DNA of 7,199 bases from an uncultured Campylobacter sp. (GTDB lineage: Bacteria > Campylobacterota > Campylobacteria > Campylobacterales > Campylobacteraceae). The position numbers and the translations under genes were made by a program. Below the pieces are notes generated by a model. That model saw only the letters and a list, made by a program, of their open reading frames with translations, was not told the origin of the DNA and did not search any database. Each line of letters starts with the position of its first letter. The stretch's first letter is position 1. This document shows, in pieces, positions 1-6,589 of this stretch. The stretch spans positions 1 through 7,199 of the forward strand of contig NZ_CALACG010000092.1 in NCBI RefSeq assembly GCF_937890585.1, given 5' to 3'.

Positions 1-2
1 CT

Positions 3-395
3 TTAGGCACCACAGCTCCAGTTGTGGCGGTTAGTTTGGGCGCTAGGATAGTTGAAAAACATTTTATACTTGATAAAAGCGTAAAAAGCGTTGATAGCGC
101 ATTTAGCCTTGATGAGAGCGAATTTACTCTTATGACAAAGTGTGTTAGAGAGGCTGAGGAGCTTTTGGGTGTGGTAAACTACGAGTTGGATGAAAAAGCG
201 GTTTTAAACAGGAGATTTTCTCGCTCGCTTTATGCAAGCGCGGATATAAAAAAAGGTGAAATTTTTAGCGAGCAAAATGTAAGGAGCGTGCGCCCAGGAT
301 ATGGCCTACATCCTAAATTTCTAAAAGAGCTAGTAGGCAAAAAAGCAAAAAGAGATATAAAATTTAGTGAGAGAATAACAAAAGAGGATCTATAA
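3..395 (+). CDS. pseI: Pseudaminic acid synthase, C-terminal part (5' end outside window)
   Basis: NeuB-family sialic-acid synthase of the PseI type. The family condenses phosphoenolpyruvate with 6-deoxy-AltdiNAc to make pseudaminic acid, the sugar later placed on flagellin. The frame is open from base 3, so the true start lies upstream and the first GTG/ATG-like codons here are internal. About 130 residues are visible against roughly 340 in the family. Visible residues 1-30 hold the end of the TIM barrel, GTTAPVVAVSLGAR then EKHF, whose His corresponds to a metal ligand in NeuB enzymes. VDSAFSLDESEF is typical of PseI; NeuB/LegI enzymes usually have a GPDH-like segment there. From visible residue about 70 to the end is the SAF (antifreeze-like) domain, with SRSLYASADIKKGE and RPGYGLHP. 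The TAA stop overlaps the ribosome binding site of maf. A legionaminic or sialic acid synthase is the alternative, less likely. Confidence 0.87.
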   Translation, partial: LGTTAPVVAVSLGARIVEKHFILDKSVKSVDSAFSLDESEFTLMTKCVREAEELLGVVNYELDEKAVLNRRFSRSLYASADIKKGEIFSEQNVRSVRPGYGLHPKFLKELVGKKAKRDIKFSERITKEDL

Positions 396-404
396 GGAGG
401 AAAA
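393..404 (+). promoter_or_regulatory. Ribosome binding site of maf overlapping the pseI stop
   Basis: TAAGGAGG at 393-400 is an almost perfect anti-16S match, followed by four A residues and the ATG at 405. Its first three bases are the pseI stop codon. A terminating ribosome would therefore sit on the maf start region, which suggests translational coupling. The site also fixes the maf start. Confidence 0.85.
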
Positions 405-2393
405 ATGGCTATTAAATTTCATGATGGTGTCGTTGCGCCACAAGAAAAAAGTGAAGAGAGAGCAAAAGAATACGCCCAAACTGTCAATAAAATAGAAAAT
501 GCTGTTTTTAGAAATAACCTAAATGCGCTATTTTCTCAAGACGAGATCCTAGCTACTAGGCTCTTTTCTTTGGGCGAGCAAAAAAACTATGAAGTATTTA
601 TCGGTAAAGATCCGATCGATATAAACATAATAGACAAAAAAACTCTATCTTATCTTTATGAAAAGCCAGCTTCTGATATACAAAATATGCTTGAAGGGCT
701 TGGTGCCGAGTGTAAGCGCTATCCAGTGATGTATTTTTACGGACTTGGTAATGGCATATTTTACAAGGCTTTGCTTTATAACCAAACTCATCAGCATATA
801 ATTGTCGTCGAACCAGACCTTGAGATACTTTACATCACGTTAAATTTAGTCGATCTATCAAAAGAGTTGCTTAGCGAAAGGCTTATCATATTTTATTCAG
901 AGCTTACAACCTATTCGCAAATTTATCAGCTCATGATAGGTCAAGTTTATTCAGTCTATGCCAAGACATATAACTTTCATATTCACACACCTTTTTATGA
1001 TAAATTTGCAGATGACTACAACAAAATAAATCAATATTTTGTAAGAGCTATCTCGCAGGTTGTTACGTCACATGGAAACAGCGTAGATGACCTGCTCCAA
1101 GGTGTGAGAAACAATACCCAAAACCTGCCTCAGCTTATAAAAGGCTATGTCTATTATGATCTTATAAAAAAGCGAAAAGGCCTTATGGATACGGCCGTGA
1201 TAGTAGCTACTGGCCCAAGTCTTGATAAACAGCTTGATACGCTTAAGAAATTTGCCCCTTATGTTACTGTTATTAGCCTAGATGCCTCTTTGCCGATACT
1301 AGCAAAGCACGGCATCAAGCCAGACTATGTTACATCTATAGAAAGAGTTATAGAAACATCGAGCTTTTTTAAAAAGAGAAATGGAAATTTGGATAAAGAT
1401 GCATACTTTATCGTAGCATCGCTAACACACCCCCAAAGTGTGAAAAATATCTTGCCAAGACGCCTAGTGCTTACCTTTCGCCCACAGGCTGAACGCGCTA
1501 TGGGTTTAAACAAGCATGGCTATCTTGGCATAGGACTTAGCACGGCAAATCAGGCCTATCAACTAGCTTATGTGCTAGATCATAAAAATATAGTCTTGAT
1601 AGGTCAAGACCTAGCTTTTGCACCAGATGGCAAAAGCCATGCAACAGGACACGCTTTTATTCAAAAAGATGAAAATTTATACACTACAGCTTATGGCGGA
1701 GTAGGTGAGGTTAGGACGACTTATGTTTGGGATAAATTTAAAAACCAATACGAATCAGACATCGAGTCAACAAACAAAAAAGGTATAAAAAACTACAACT
1801 GCACAGAAGGTGGCGCTATGATAAAAGGCACCATAGAAAAGCCTTTTGTTCAAGTCATGGAGGAGCTCACTCGTGGCAAAGAGATAAAAAATTTGCCTCA
1901 CATTAGCTTGCCTAGCCAAAAGACTATAAAAAAAGAGCTTTTGCAAGCCTATAAATTTATACAAACAAAGATCAAATTTGAAGAAGAGGTAAAGCAAAAG
2001 CTTGAAGAGGTATTTTTAGAAGTTACTCCAGATATAGACAAAATGATAGAGATAAGAGATAAAGGCGAGCTTGGCGAGAAGCATTTTAAGAAGTTATTAT
2101 CTATAACAAAAAAGATAGATAAGATCAAGAATTTTGTAGGAAGGCAAAAGTATAGAAGATATATCGAATACATCTTGTCTATCTCTGTATATTACCAAGA
2201 GCTTGAGCTGGCTAAAATTTCAGTTGAGTCTAGCGATACGGCTATGCAAAAGGTAAATAAACTAGCAGAGTGGGTTGAGATGCATAAGTATTGGATATTT
2301 TCTCTAGCTGGTGGTTTGGACGCTGAGATACAAACTACAAAGAAAGCTAGTAAAAATTTACTTAAAGAAGTTAAAAAGCTTGGACTTATATAA
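405..2393 (+). CDS. maf: Motility-associated factor (Maf/DUF115) flagellin glycosyltransferase
   Basis: A 662-residue, apparently complete protein of the Maf family, thought to transfer activated nonulosonic acid (here probably pseudaminic acid) to serine/threonine of flagellin in the cytoplasm before export. The central Maf_flag10 (DUF115) domain spans roughly residues 240-420. It shows VIVATGPSLDKQ (GPSL at 270-273), the SLDASLPILAKHGIKPDYVTSIE strand-loop (D293), and VLIGQDLAF (Q401, D402) followed by SHATGHA. The N-terminal part has a Rossmann-like GLGNG at 113-117 followed by VVEPDLE (E136, D138). The C-terminal 160 residues are Lys/Glu-rich and look helical. No signal peptide or membrane segment is seen. 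Start: the ATG follows a near-perfect AGGAGG. The gene lies 9 nt after pseI, and its stop codon falls in the loop of a terminator hairpin, so the operon ends here. The family is clear; the exact donor sugar is inferred from pseI. Confidence 0.92.
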   Translation: MAIKFHDGVVAPQEKSEERAKEYAQTVNKIENAVFRNNLNALFSQDEILATRLFSLGEQKNYEVFIGKDPIDINIIDKKTLSYLYEKPASDIQNMLEGLGAECKRYPVMYFYGLGNGIFYKALLYNQTHQHIIVVEPDLEILYITLNLVDLSKELLSERLIIFYSELTTYSQIYQLMIGQVYSVYAKTYNFHIHTPFYDKFADDYNKINQYFVRAISQVVTSHGNSVDDLLQGVRNNTQNLPQLIKGYVYYDLIKKRKGLMDTAVIVATGPSLDKQLDTLKKFAPYVTVISLDASLPILAKHGIKPDYVTSIERVIETSSFFKKRNGNLDKDAYFIVASLTHPQSVKNILPRRLVLTFRPQAERAMGLNKHGYLGIGLSTANQAYQLAYVLDHKNIVLIGQDLAFAPDGKSHATGHAFIQKDENLYTTAYGGVGEVRTTYVWDKFKNQYESDIESTNKKGIKNYNCTEGGAMIKGTIEKPFVQVMEELTRGKEIKNLPHISLPSQKTIKKELLQAYKFIQTKIKFEEEVKQKLEEVFLEVTPDIDKMIEIRDKGELGEKHFKKLLSITKKIDKIKNFVGRQKYRRYIEYILSISVYYQELELAKISVESSDTAMQKVNKLAEWVEMHKYWIFSLAGGLDAEIQTTKKASKNLLKEVKKLGLI

Positions 2394-2405
2394 GCCAAGC
2401 TTTTT
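2373..2405 (+). terminator. Intrinsic terminator of the pseI-maf operon, overlapping the maf 3' end
   Basis: AAAAAGCTTGG at 2373-2383 pairs perfectly with CCAAGCTTTTT at 2395-2405, an 11-bp stem ending in five T. The intervening bases contain the self-complementary CTTATATAAG. The maf TAA (2391-2393) lies in the apical part. The A run on the 5' side gives a T run on the other strand, so it could act in both directions. Confidence 0.85.
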
Positions 2406-2443
2406 AAAACATAGACAAACCAAATCCCAAATAATTTTTTATA

Positions 2444-2483
2444 AAAAGCCTTTAAAGTTTTTTATCTTTGAAGGCTTTTATTT
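2444..2483. terminator. Second intergenic hairpin, likely bidirectional terminator
   Basis: AAAAGCCTTTAAAG at 2444-2457 pairs with CTTTGAAGGCTTTT at 2466-2479, a 14-bp stem with a single T-G wobble and an 8-nt loop. The stem ends in TTTT and continues into ATTT on the + strand. On the - strand it runs into TTTTTAT. It lies between two convergent genes and could serve as backup terminator for both. Confidence 0.7.
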
Positions 2484-2523
2484 AAAACAATATTTTACAT
2501 ATTGATTTTATTGCTTATAAATT

Positions 2524-2554
2524 TAAAAAGCCCCAAAGCTAGACTTTGAGGCTT
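2524..2554 (-). terminator. Intrinsic terminator of the flagellin gene
   Basis: On the - strand AAGCCTCAAAG (2554-2544) pairs with CTTTGGGGCTT (2538-2528), an 11-bp stem with one T-G wobble and a 5-nt loop. A run of five T follows (2529-2525). It lies about 90 nt past the flagellin stop and is oriented correctly for that gene. Confidence 0.85.
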
Positions 2555-2588
2555 GGGGGTTTGCGTATTGTAAAAGCATTAACACATT

Positions 2589-2615
2589 AAGGCTTTGCTA
2601 CTGCTACAAAGCCTT
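2589..2615. other. Hairpin just downstream of the flagellin stop, without a T tract
   Basis: AAGGCTTTG at 2589-2597 pairs perfectly with CAAAGCCTT at 2607-2615 across a 9-nt loop. It starts 28 nt past the flagellin stop codon. Neither side has a strong T run, so it is less likely a terminator by itself. It may be a 3'-UTR stem that protects the abundant flagellin mRNA from 3' exonucleases. That role is inference. Confidence 0.5.
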
Positions 2616-2642
2616 ATTCAAAACTTAATTTAACTAGCTACG

Positions 2643-4211
2643 TTATTGTAGTAGCTTCATTACGTTTTGTTGAACGCTGTTTGCTTGACTCATAGCATAA
2701 GCACCTGATTGAGCTAGGATGTTATGTTTTGAGAAGTTAGCAGACTCGCTAGCAAAGTCAACGTCTCTGATTTGAGACTCTGCTGATTTTACGTTAACTT
2801 GAGTTACAGTGATGTTATTAACTGTAGCTTGAAGTTGGTTTTGAACTGAACCAAGGTCTGAACGAATTTGGTCAAGTGTTTTTTGAGCTGACTCAGCGAT
2901 ACTCATAACAGCCATCGCACCGCGAAGTGTCATAACACCAGCACTTTGGTTAGATGTCATAGCACCACTATTGTTCATTCTAGTAAAGCCCATAGCAGCA
3001 GCTAGAGTTTTATCTATCTGACCTTTGATCTCACGTAGTGAGACAGATGCTTGTGCACCGCCGTTACTACCAGCACCAGTAGCACTAAATGCTGTTGATA
3101 GAGAACCCATTGTCTTGCCTGCACTTATTTTAATATCACGACCATCTAGTTTTACGAGGTTTAGTCTTCCGATAAACATAGTAGATAGTGCTGTGGCCAA
3201 TGATGTCGCATCTTTACCTTCATTAGCATAACCAAAGATAGCAGACATGTTGTTTGCAACATTAGCTGCATCTGCTTTTGATTTGGCTTGTATAGCGCGA
3301 CCATCTGTTGATGTAAGCACTAGCTTGCCTTTGTCAAGTGAAGCTGTTATACCTGTTTGGTCTTTAACGGCATTGATAGCGTTTATAAGCGCGCCATTTT
3401 CGTCATTTGCTTTAACGCTGATGTCACCTATTTTAACGCCATTTATTTCAAGACCTTTCATTTCACCAGCAGCTATAGCTTTGTTGCCTATCCATGTAAC
3501 ATCATAAGTAGCACGAACGCCAGTCTCGTTTGCAACTTTGTTGATGTTCTCTGCTAGAGCACCTACACCTTTACCAAGGCCAGTTGATAATATAGCAGCT
3601 TGAACTTTTACATTGTTTACGCCATCTACGTTTACAAATGTAATACTTACCGCACCTGCTGCTGTTCGAGTAAGTAGTCTTGAACTCTCAAAACGTGTAA
3701 GACCGATCTTATCAGATGTAGTCGCACCAATACTTGCTTTAACAGTTTGGTTTGAATAAGCACCTATTTGGAATTCTTTGTTAGAGAATGTTCCGTTTAG
3801 TAGTTGCTGACCGTTAAATGAAGTAGTGTTACCGATATTGTCAAGCTCTTCCATTAGACGAACGATATCAGCTTGCAATGCTTGGCGTGATTGAGTTGTT
3901 TGGCCGTCTTGAGCTGATTGAGTAGCTTTAGCTTTGATAGTGTCAAGAACTTTTAACTGCTCGTCCATAGCTTTGTCGGCAACTTGAATGATACCAATAG
4001 CATCATTACCATTTGCAATAGCTTGACCTAGAGCTGAAGCTTGGCTTCTTAAGCTATCTGCGATAGATAGACCTGAAGCGTCATCTGCAGCTGTTTGGAT
4101 ACGAAGACCTGAGCTAAGTTTGTTAAGTGACTTAGATAGGTCAGTGTTGTTGCTAACTGCGTTAGCGTGTGTGTTAAGTGCGTTTACGTTTGTGTTAATA
4201 CGAAAACTCAT
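2643..4211 (-). CDS. flaA: Flagellin, major flagellar filament protein
   Basis: A complete 522-residue flagellin, the secreted subunit of the flagellar filament. Residues 1-170 form the D0/D1 N-terminal region: [77 protein letters not shown] and [18 protein letters not shown]. Residues about 430-522 form the C-terminal D1/D0 ([44 protein letters not shown], ending [12 protein letters not shown]). The centre, about 180-420, is the variable surface part. It includes a flagellin hook IN-like repeat near 253-305 ([13 protein letters not shown] through [13 protein letters not shown]) and a Ser/Thr/Gly-rich stretch near 367-386. No cleavable signal peptide is seen, as expected for type III flagellar export. 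Start chosen by RBS AAGGA six nt upstream and by the conserved N-terminus. It has a sigma-28 promoter and its own terminator, so it is probably monocistronic. It is transcribed towards maf, its likely glycosyltransferase. Whether it is called flaA or fliC depends on the strain. Confidence 0.97.
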   Translation of the reverse strand: MSFRINTNVNALNTHANAVSNNTDLSKSLNKLSSGLRIQTAADDASGLSIADSLRSQASALGQAIANGNDAIGIIQVADKAMDEQLKVLDTIKAKATQSAQDGQTTQSRQALQADIVRLMEELDNIGNTTSFNGQQLLNGTFSNKEFQIGAYSNQTVKASIGATTSDKIGLTRFESSRLLTRTAAGAVSITFVNVDGVNNVKVQAAILSTGLGKGVGALAENINKVANETGVRATYDVTWIGNKAIAAGEMKGLEINGVKIGDISVKANDENGALINAINAVKDQTGITASLDKGKLVLTSTDGRAIQAKSKADAANVANNMSAIFGYANEGKDATSLATALSTMFIGRLNLVKLDGRDIKISAGKTMGSLSTAFSATGAGSNGGAQASVSLREIKGQIDKTLAAAMGFTRMNNSGAMTSNQSAGVMTLRGAMAVMSIAESAQKTLDQIRSDLGSVQNQLQATVNNITVTQVNVKSAESQIRDVDFASESANFSKHNILAQSGAYAMSQANSVQQNVMKLLQ

Positions 4212-4217
4212 TGTAAA

Positions 4218-4222
4218 TCCTT
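4218..4222 (-). promoter_or_regulatory. Flagellin ribosome binding site
   Basis: On the - strand AAGGA lies six nt before the ATG at 4211-4209, within AAAAGGATTTACA. It supports the chosen start. It contains the only GGA triplet in the predicted leader. Confidence 0.8.
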
Positions 4223-4235
4223 TTATGTTTTAAGT

Positions 4236-4252
4236 TACGACTTCATGTCGCA
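4236..4252 (-). promoter_or_regulatory. Predicted hairpin at the 5' end of the flagellin mRNA
   Basis: On the - strand TGCGAC pairs with GTCGTA (one G-U) around the loop ATGAA, a 6-bp stem. With the sigma-28 -10 box at 4268-4261, transcription should begin near 4254, so the stem would start within a few bases of the mRNA 5' end. Such a position can shield an mRNA from 5'-end-dependent decay. Folding and role are inferred. Confidence 0.4.
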
Positions 4253-4260
4253 CGAGAACT

Positions 4261-4287
4261 ATATCGATCGGTTTTTAAAAAAGTTTA
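4261..4287 (-). promoter_or_regulatory. Sigma-28 (FliA) promoter of the flagellin gene
   Basis: On the - strand TAAA (4287-4284) is followed by exactly 15 nt and then ATCGATAT (4268-4261). This matches the FliA pattern TAAA-N15-GCCGATAA, with the CGATAT form of the -10 seen in Campylobacter and Helicobacter flaA promoters. The predicted start near 4254 gives a leader of about 43 nt. It implies late-class flagellar expression under FliA and its anti-sigma factor FlgM. Confidence 0.87.
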
Positions 4288-4374
4288 GAGTTATGCATAA
4301 AAATTTTTTATAAAAAACAAAAATTGCGCTCCACCTAAAAATTTTTCACACGTTACACTCTAAAAAATTATTTC

Positions 4375-4383
4375 TGCTACAAT
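4375..4383 (+). promoter_or_regulatory. Sigma-70 promoter of topA (extended -10)
   Basis: TGCTACAAT matches the extended -10 TGnTAnAAT used by the housekeeping sigma factor of Campylobacter and Helicobacter. No -35 hexamer is obvious. T-rich tracts upstream (4304-4309, 4342-4346, 4371-4373) fit the usual replacement for a -35 in this group. Start of transcription is expected near 4390, giving a leader of about 24 nt with a weak AAAGG at 4399-4403 as ribosome binding site. Confidence 0.75.
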
Positions 4384-4413
4384 TACGCCAAAAAATTCAA
4401 AGGCTATATATAA

Positions 4414-6528
4414 ATGAAAAGCTTAATTATCGTGGAATCTCCCGCAAAAGCAAAGACTATCAAAAATTTCTTAGACAAAAGCTACAATGTCATCGCCTCA
4501 AAAGGTCACATCAGAGACCTGCCAAAAACAAGCTTTGGCATCAAGATAGAGGATGATAAATTTACCCCAGAGTACCGCGTCAGCAGCGATCACTCCGCCA
4601 TAGTAAAAGAGATAAAAGAGCTTGCTAAGGGTGCTGATGAAATTTACCTCGCGACCGATGAGGATAGAGAGGGTGAGGCGATCGCATTTCACATCGCAAA
4701 TGCCATCGGCAAGGAGCCAACCAGCCTGCCTCGCATCGTCTTTCACGAGATCACCAAAAGCGCCATACAAAACGCTCTAAAAAGCCCAAGGCGTGTCGAT
4801 ATGAATAGCGTCAATGCCCAGCAAACAAGACGTTTGCTTGACCGCATAGTTGGCTACAAGCTAAGCCCGCTTTTAAATTTAAAGATACAAAAAGGACTAA
4901 GCGCTGGCCGTGTGCAAAGTGCGGCGCTAAAAATAATAGTCGATCGTGAGCGTGAAATTCAGGCGTTTAAACCGGTTGAGTACTACACTATCGACACCAT
5001 TTTTAAAAAAGACCTAGACGCTGAGCTAGTTAAATTTGAAAACCAAAAGATCGAAAAGCTCACTATCCAAAACCCAGACCGCGCAAAATACATCATCGAA
5101 AATTTACAAAATGAGAAATTTAGCGTCCGTGAGATCGAGAGCAAGGACAGAAAGATCCAGCCAAGCCCGCCATTTATGACCTCGACCCTTCAACAAAGTG
5201 CGAGCAACCGCCTTGGCTTTAGCCCGAAAAAGACCATGATGATCGCGCAAAGCCTCTATGAGGGCGTGCAAACAAACGAGGGCTTCATGGGTGCGATCAC
5301 TTACATGAGAACAGACAGCTTAAATTTAGCCAAAGAGGCCGTCGCGGCAGCTAGAGAGCACATCCTTCAAAACTATGGCAAAGAGTACTTACCAGTCAAA
5401 GCGATAAACTACACGACAAGCTCAAAAGGCGCGCAAGAAGCCCACGAAGCGATCCGCCCTACAAATTTAAACTTCACGCCGCAAATCGCCGCTAAATTTT
5501 TAGATAAAGACGCGCTCAAACTCTACACGCTCATCTACAATAGATTTTTAGCATGTCAAATGAGCGCATGTGTGAGCCAAACGCAAAACGTCTATGTCGC
5601 GAGCGAAAAAGGCGAGTTTAAGATAAGTGGCAGAAAGGTGCTATTTGACGGCTTTTATAAGGTTTATGGCGAGCTTGATAAGGATAAAATTTTGCCAAAT
5701 TTAAAAAAGGGCGATGAGATGAGTTTGCAAAGCATAAAAAGCACGCAAAACTTCACCGAGCCGCCAGCTAGGTACTCTGAAGCTGGCCTTGTTAAAAAGC
5801 TAGAGAGCCTAGGCATCGGCCGCCCAAGCACCTACGCACCGACCATCTCGCTGCTAACCTCAAGAGACTACGTGAGGATCGAGAAAAAGCAGCTCATACC
5901 AAACGAGATCGCATTTAGCATGATAGGCGTTTTGGAGGAGCACTTTAGCAACATCGTCGATAGTGAATTTACCTCACATCTTGAAGAAAAGCTCGATGAG
6001 ATCGCGCTTGACAAGGCTGACTGGCAAAAGGTGCTAAGCGACTTTTACTATCCATTTATGGAAAAAATTAGCGCTGGCAAAACTGGCATAAAAAGCCTAA
6101 AAACAGCAACTCCGATCGGCGAGAAATGCCCAGAGTGTGGAAGCGAGCTAGTGCTTAGAAAGGGCAGATATGGCGAGTTTATCGCTTGCTCAAATTTTCC
6201 AAAATGCAAATACTCAAGAAACGTCGCAAAAGATAATGAAAAGAGCACAGAAACTGGCTCTACAACGGCAGCTAAGCCAAAACGCGAGCTTAAAAAGCTT
6301 GACGTGCCATGTCCAAAGTGTGGCGGCGAGATCGTCGAGAGATTTAGCAGGCGCGGTAAATTTTATGGATGTGCCAACTATCCAAAATGCGACTTCATCT
6401 CAAACTACGAGCCAGTCGCGCAAAAATGCGATGAGTGCGGCGGCGATATGATCAAAAAAGAGCTTAAAAAAGGCACTTTTATAGAGTGCACAAAGTGCAA
6501 GAAAAAGACGTTAGTTTCTGAGAACTAA
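4414..6528 (+). CDS. topA: DNA topoisomerase I (type IA, omega protein)
   Basis: A complete 704-residue type IA topoisomerase. It relaxes negative supercoils by cutting one strand through a 5'-phosphotyrosine link and passing the other strand. The TOPRIM domain is at about 1-115, with the catalytic Glu in VESPAKAK (E8) and the metal-binding triad in ATDEDREGE (D82, D84, E86). The cleavage motif ITYMRTDS carries the active-site Tyr297. EAHEAIRPT near 342-350 and LGIGRPSTYAPTISLL near 466-481 are further conserved family segments. The C-terminus has three four-cysteine zinc ribbons: C572/C575/C592/C598, C633/C636/C653/C659, and a shorter third, C672/C675/C692/C695. A charged Ser/Thr/Lys linker (about 601-630) separates the first two. 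The ATG is supported by the conserved MKSLIIVESPAKAK start and the promoter just upstream. It has its own promoter and terminator and is functionally unrelated to the flagellar genes. Confidence 0.98.
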   Translation: MKSLIIVESPAKAKTIKNFLDKSYNVIASKGHIRDLPKTSFGIKIEDDKFTPEYRVSSDHSAIVKEIKELAKGADEIYLATDEDREGEAIAFHIANAIGKEPTSLPRIVFHEITKSAIQNALKSPRRVDMNSVNAQQTRRLLDRIVGYKLSPLLNLKIQKGLSAGRVQSAALKIIVDREREIQAFKPVEYYTIDTIFKKDLDAELVKFENQKIEKLTIQNPDRAKYIIENLQNEKFSVREIESKDRKIQPSPPFMTSTLQQSASNRLGFSPKKTMMIAQSLYEGVQTNEGFMGAITYMRTDSLNLAKEAVAAAREHILQNYGKEYLPVKAINYTTSSKGAQEAHEAIRPTNLNFTPQIAAKFLDKDALKLYTLIYNRFLACQMSACVSQTQNVYVASEKGEFKISGRKVLFDGFYKVYGELDKDKILPNLKKGDEMSLQSIKSTQNFTEPPARYSEAGLVKKLESLGIGRPSTYAPTISLLTSRDYVRIEKKQLIPNEIAFSMIGVLEEHFSNIVDSEFTSHLEEKLDEIALDKADWQKVLSDFYYPFMEKISAGKTGIKSLKTATPIGEKCPECGSELVLRKGRYGEFIACSNFPKCKYSRNVAKDNEKSTETGSTTAAKPKRELKKLDVPCPKCGGEIVERFSRRGKFYGCANYPKCDFISNYEPVAQKCDECGGDMIKKELKKGTFIECTKCKKKTLVSEN

Positions 6529-6535
6529 AATTTCT

Positions 6536-6573
6536 AGCCAAATTTTAGCTTTTGAGCCTAAATTTGGCTTTTG
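6536..6573 (+). terminator. Intrinsic terminator after topA
   Basis: AGCCAAATTT at 6536-6545 pairs with AAATTTGGCT at 6560-6569. An inner GCT/AGC pair set (6548-6550 with 6555-6557) closes a TTTG loop after a small internal bulge. TTTT follows at 6569-6572. The stem begins 8 nt after the topA stop. It sits 17 nt before the next ATG, so the next gene may depend on read-through or on a promoter inside this stretch. Confidence 0.7.
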
Positions 6574-6589
6574 TAAATTTGGACTTTAA

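Noticed and set aside
24..395. A self-contained small gene starting at base 24
   Set aside because: The frame is open to base 3 and the preceding residues (LGTTAPV) continue the PseI family sequence, so this is the end of a longer gene.
1325..2398. Several - strand frames inside maf
   Set aside because: All are antisense shadows of the conserved Maf reading frame with no start signals.
2311..2505. A 64-codon + strand frame overlapping the maf end and running through the hairpins
   Set aside because: It lacks a ribosome binding site, overlaps maf out of frame and crosses two terminator hairpins; composition is just Lys/Phe/Leu from AT-rich DNA.
3025..3557. Open frames on the + strand opposite the flagellin gene
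   Set aside because: They lie antisense within a clearly conserved flagellin, lack ribosome binding sites and show only low-complexity antisense composition.
4261..4270. The palindrome ATCGAT/CGATCG as an operator site
   Set aside because: It is fully explained by the sigma-28 -10 element; no second copy or wider symmetric arms are present.
4212..4413. A sigma-54 promoter for the flagellin gene
   Set aside because: I could not find a GG-N10-GC type element on the - strand, while the sigma-28 match has exact spacing.
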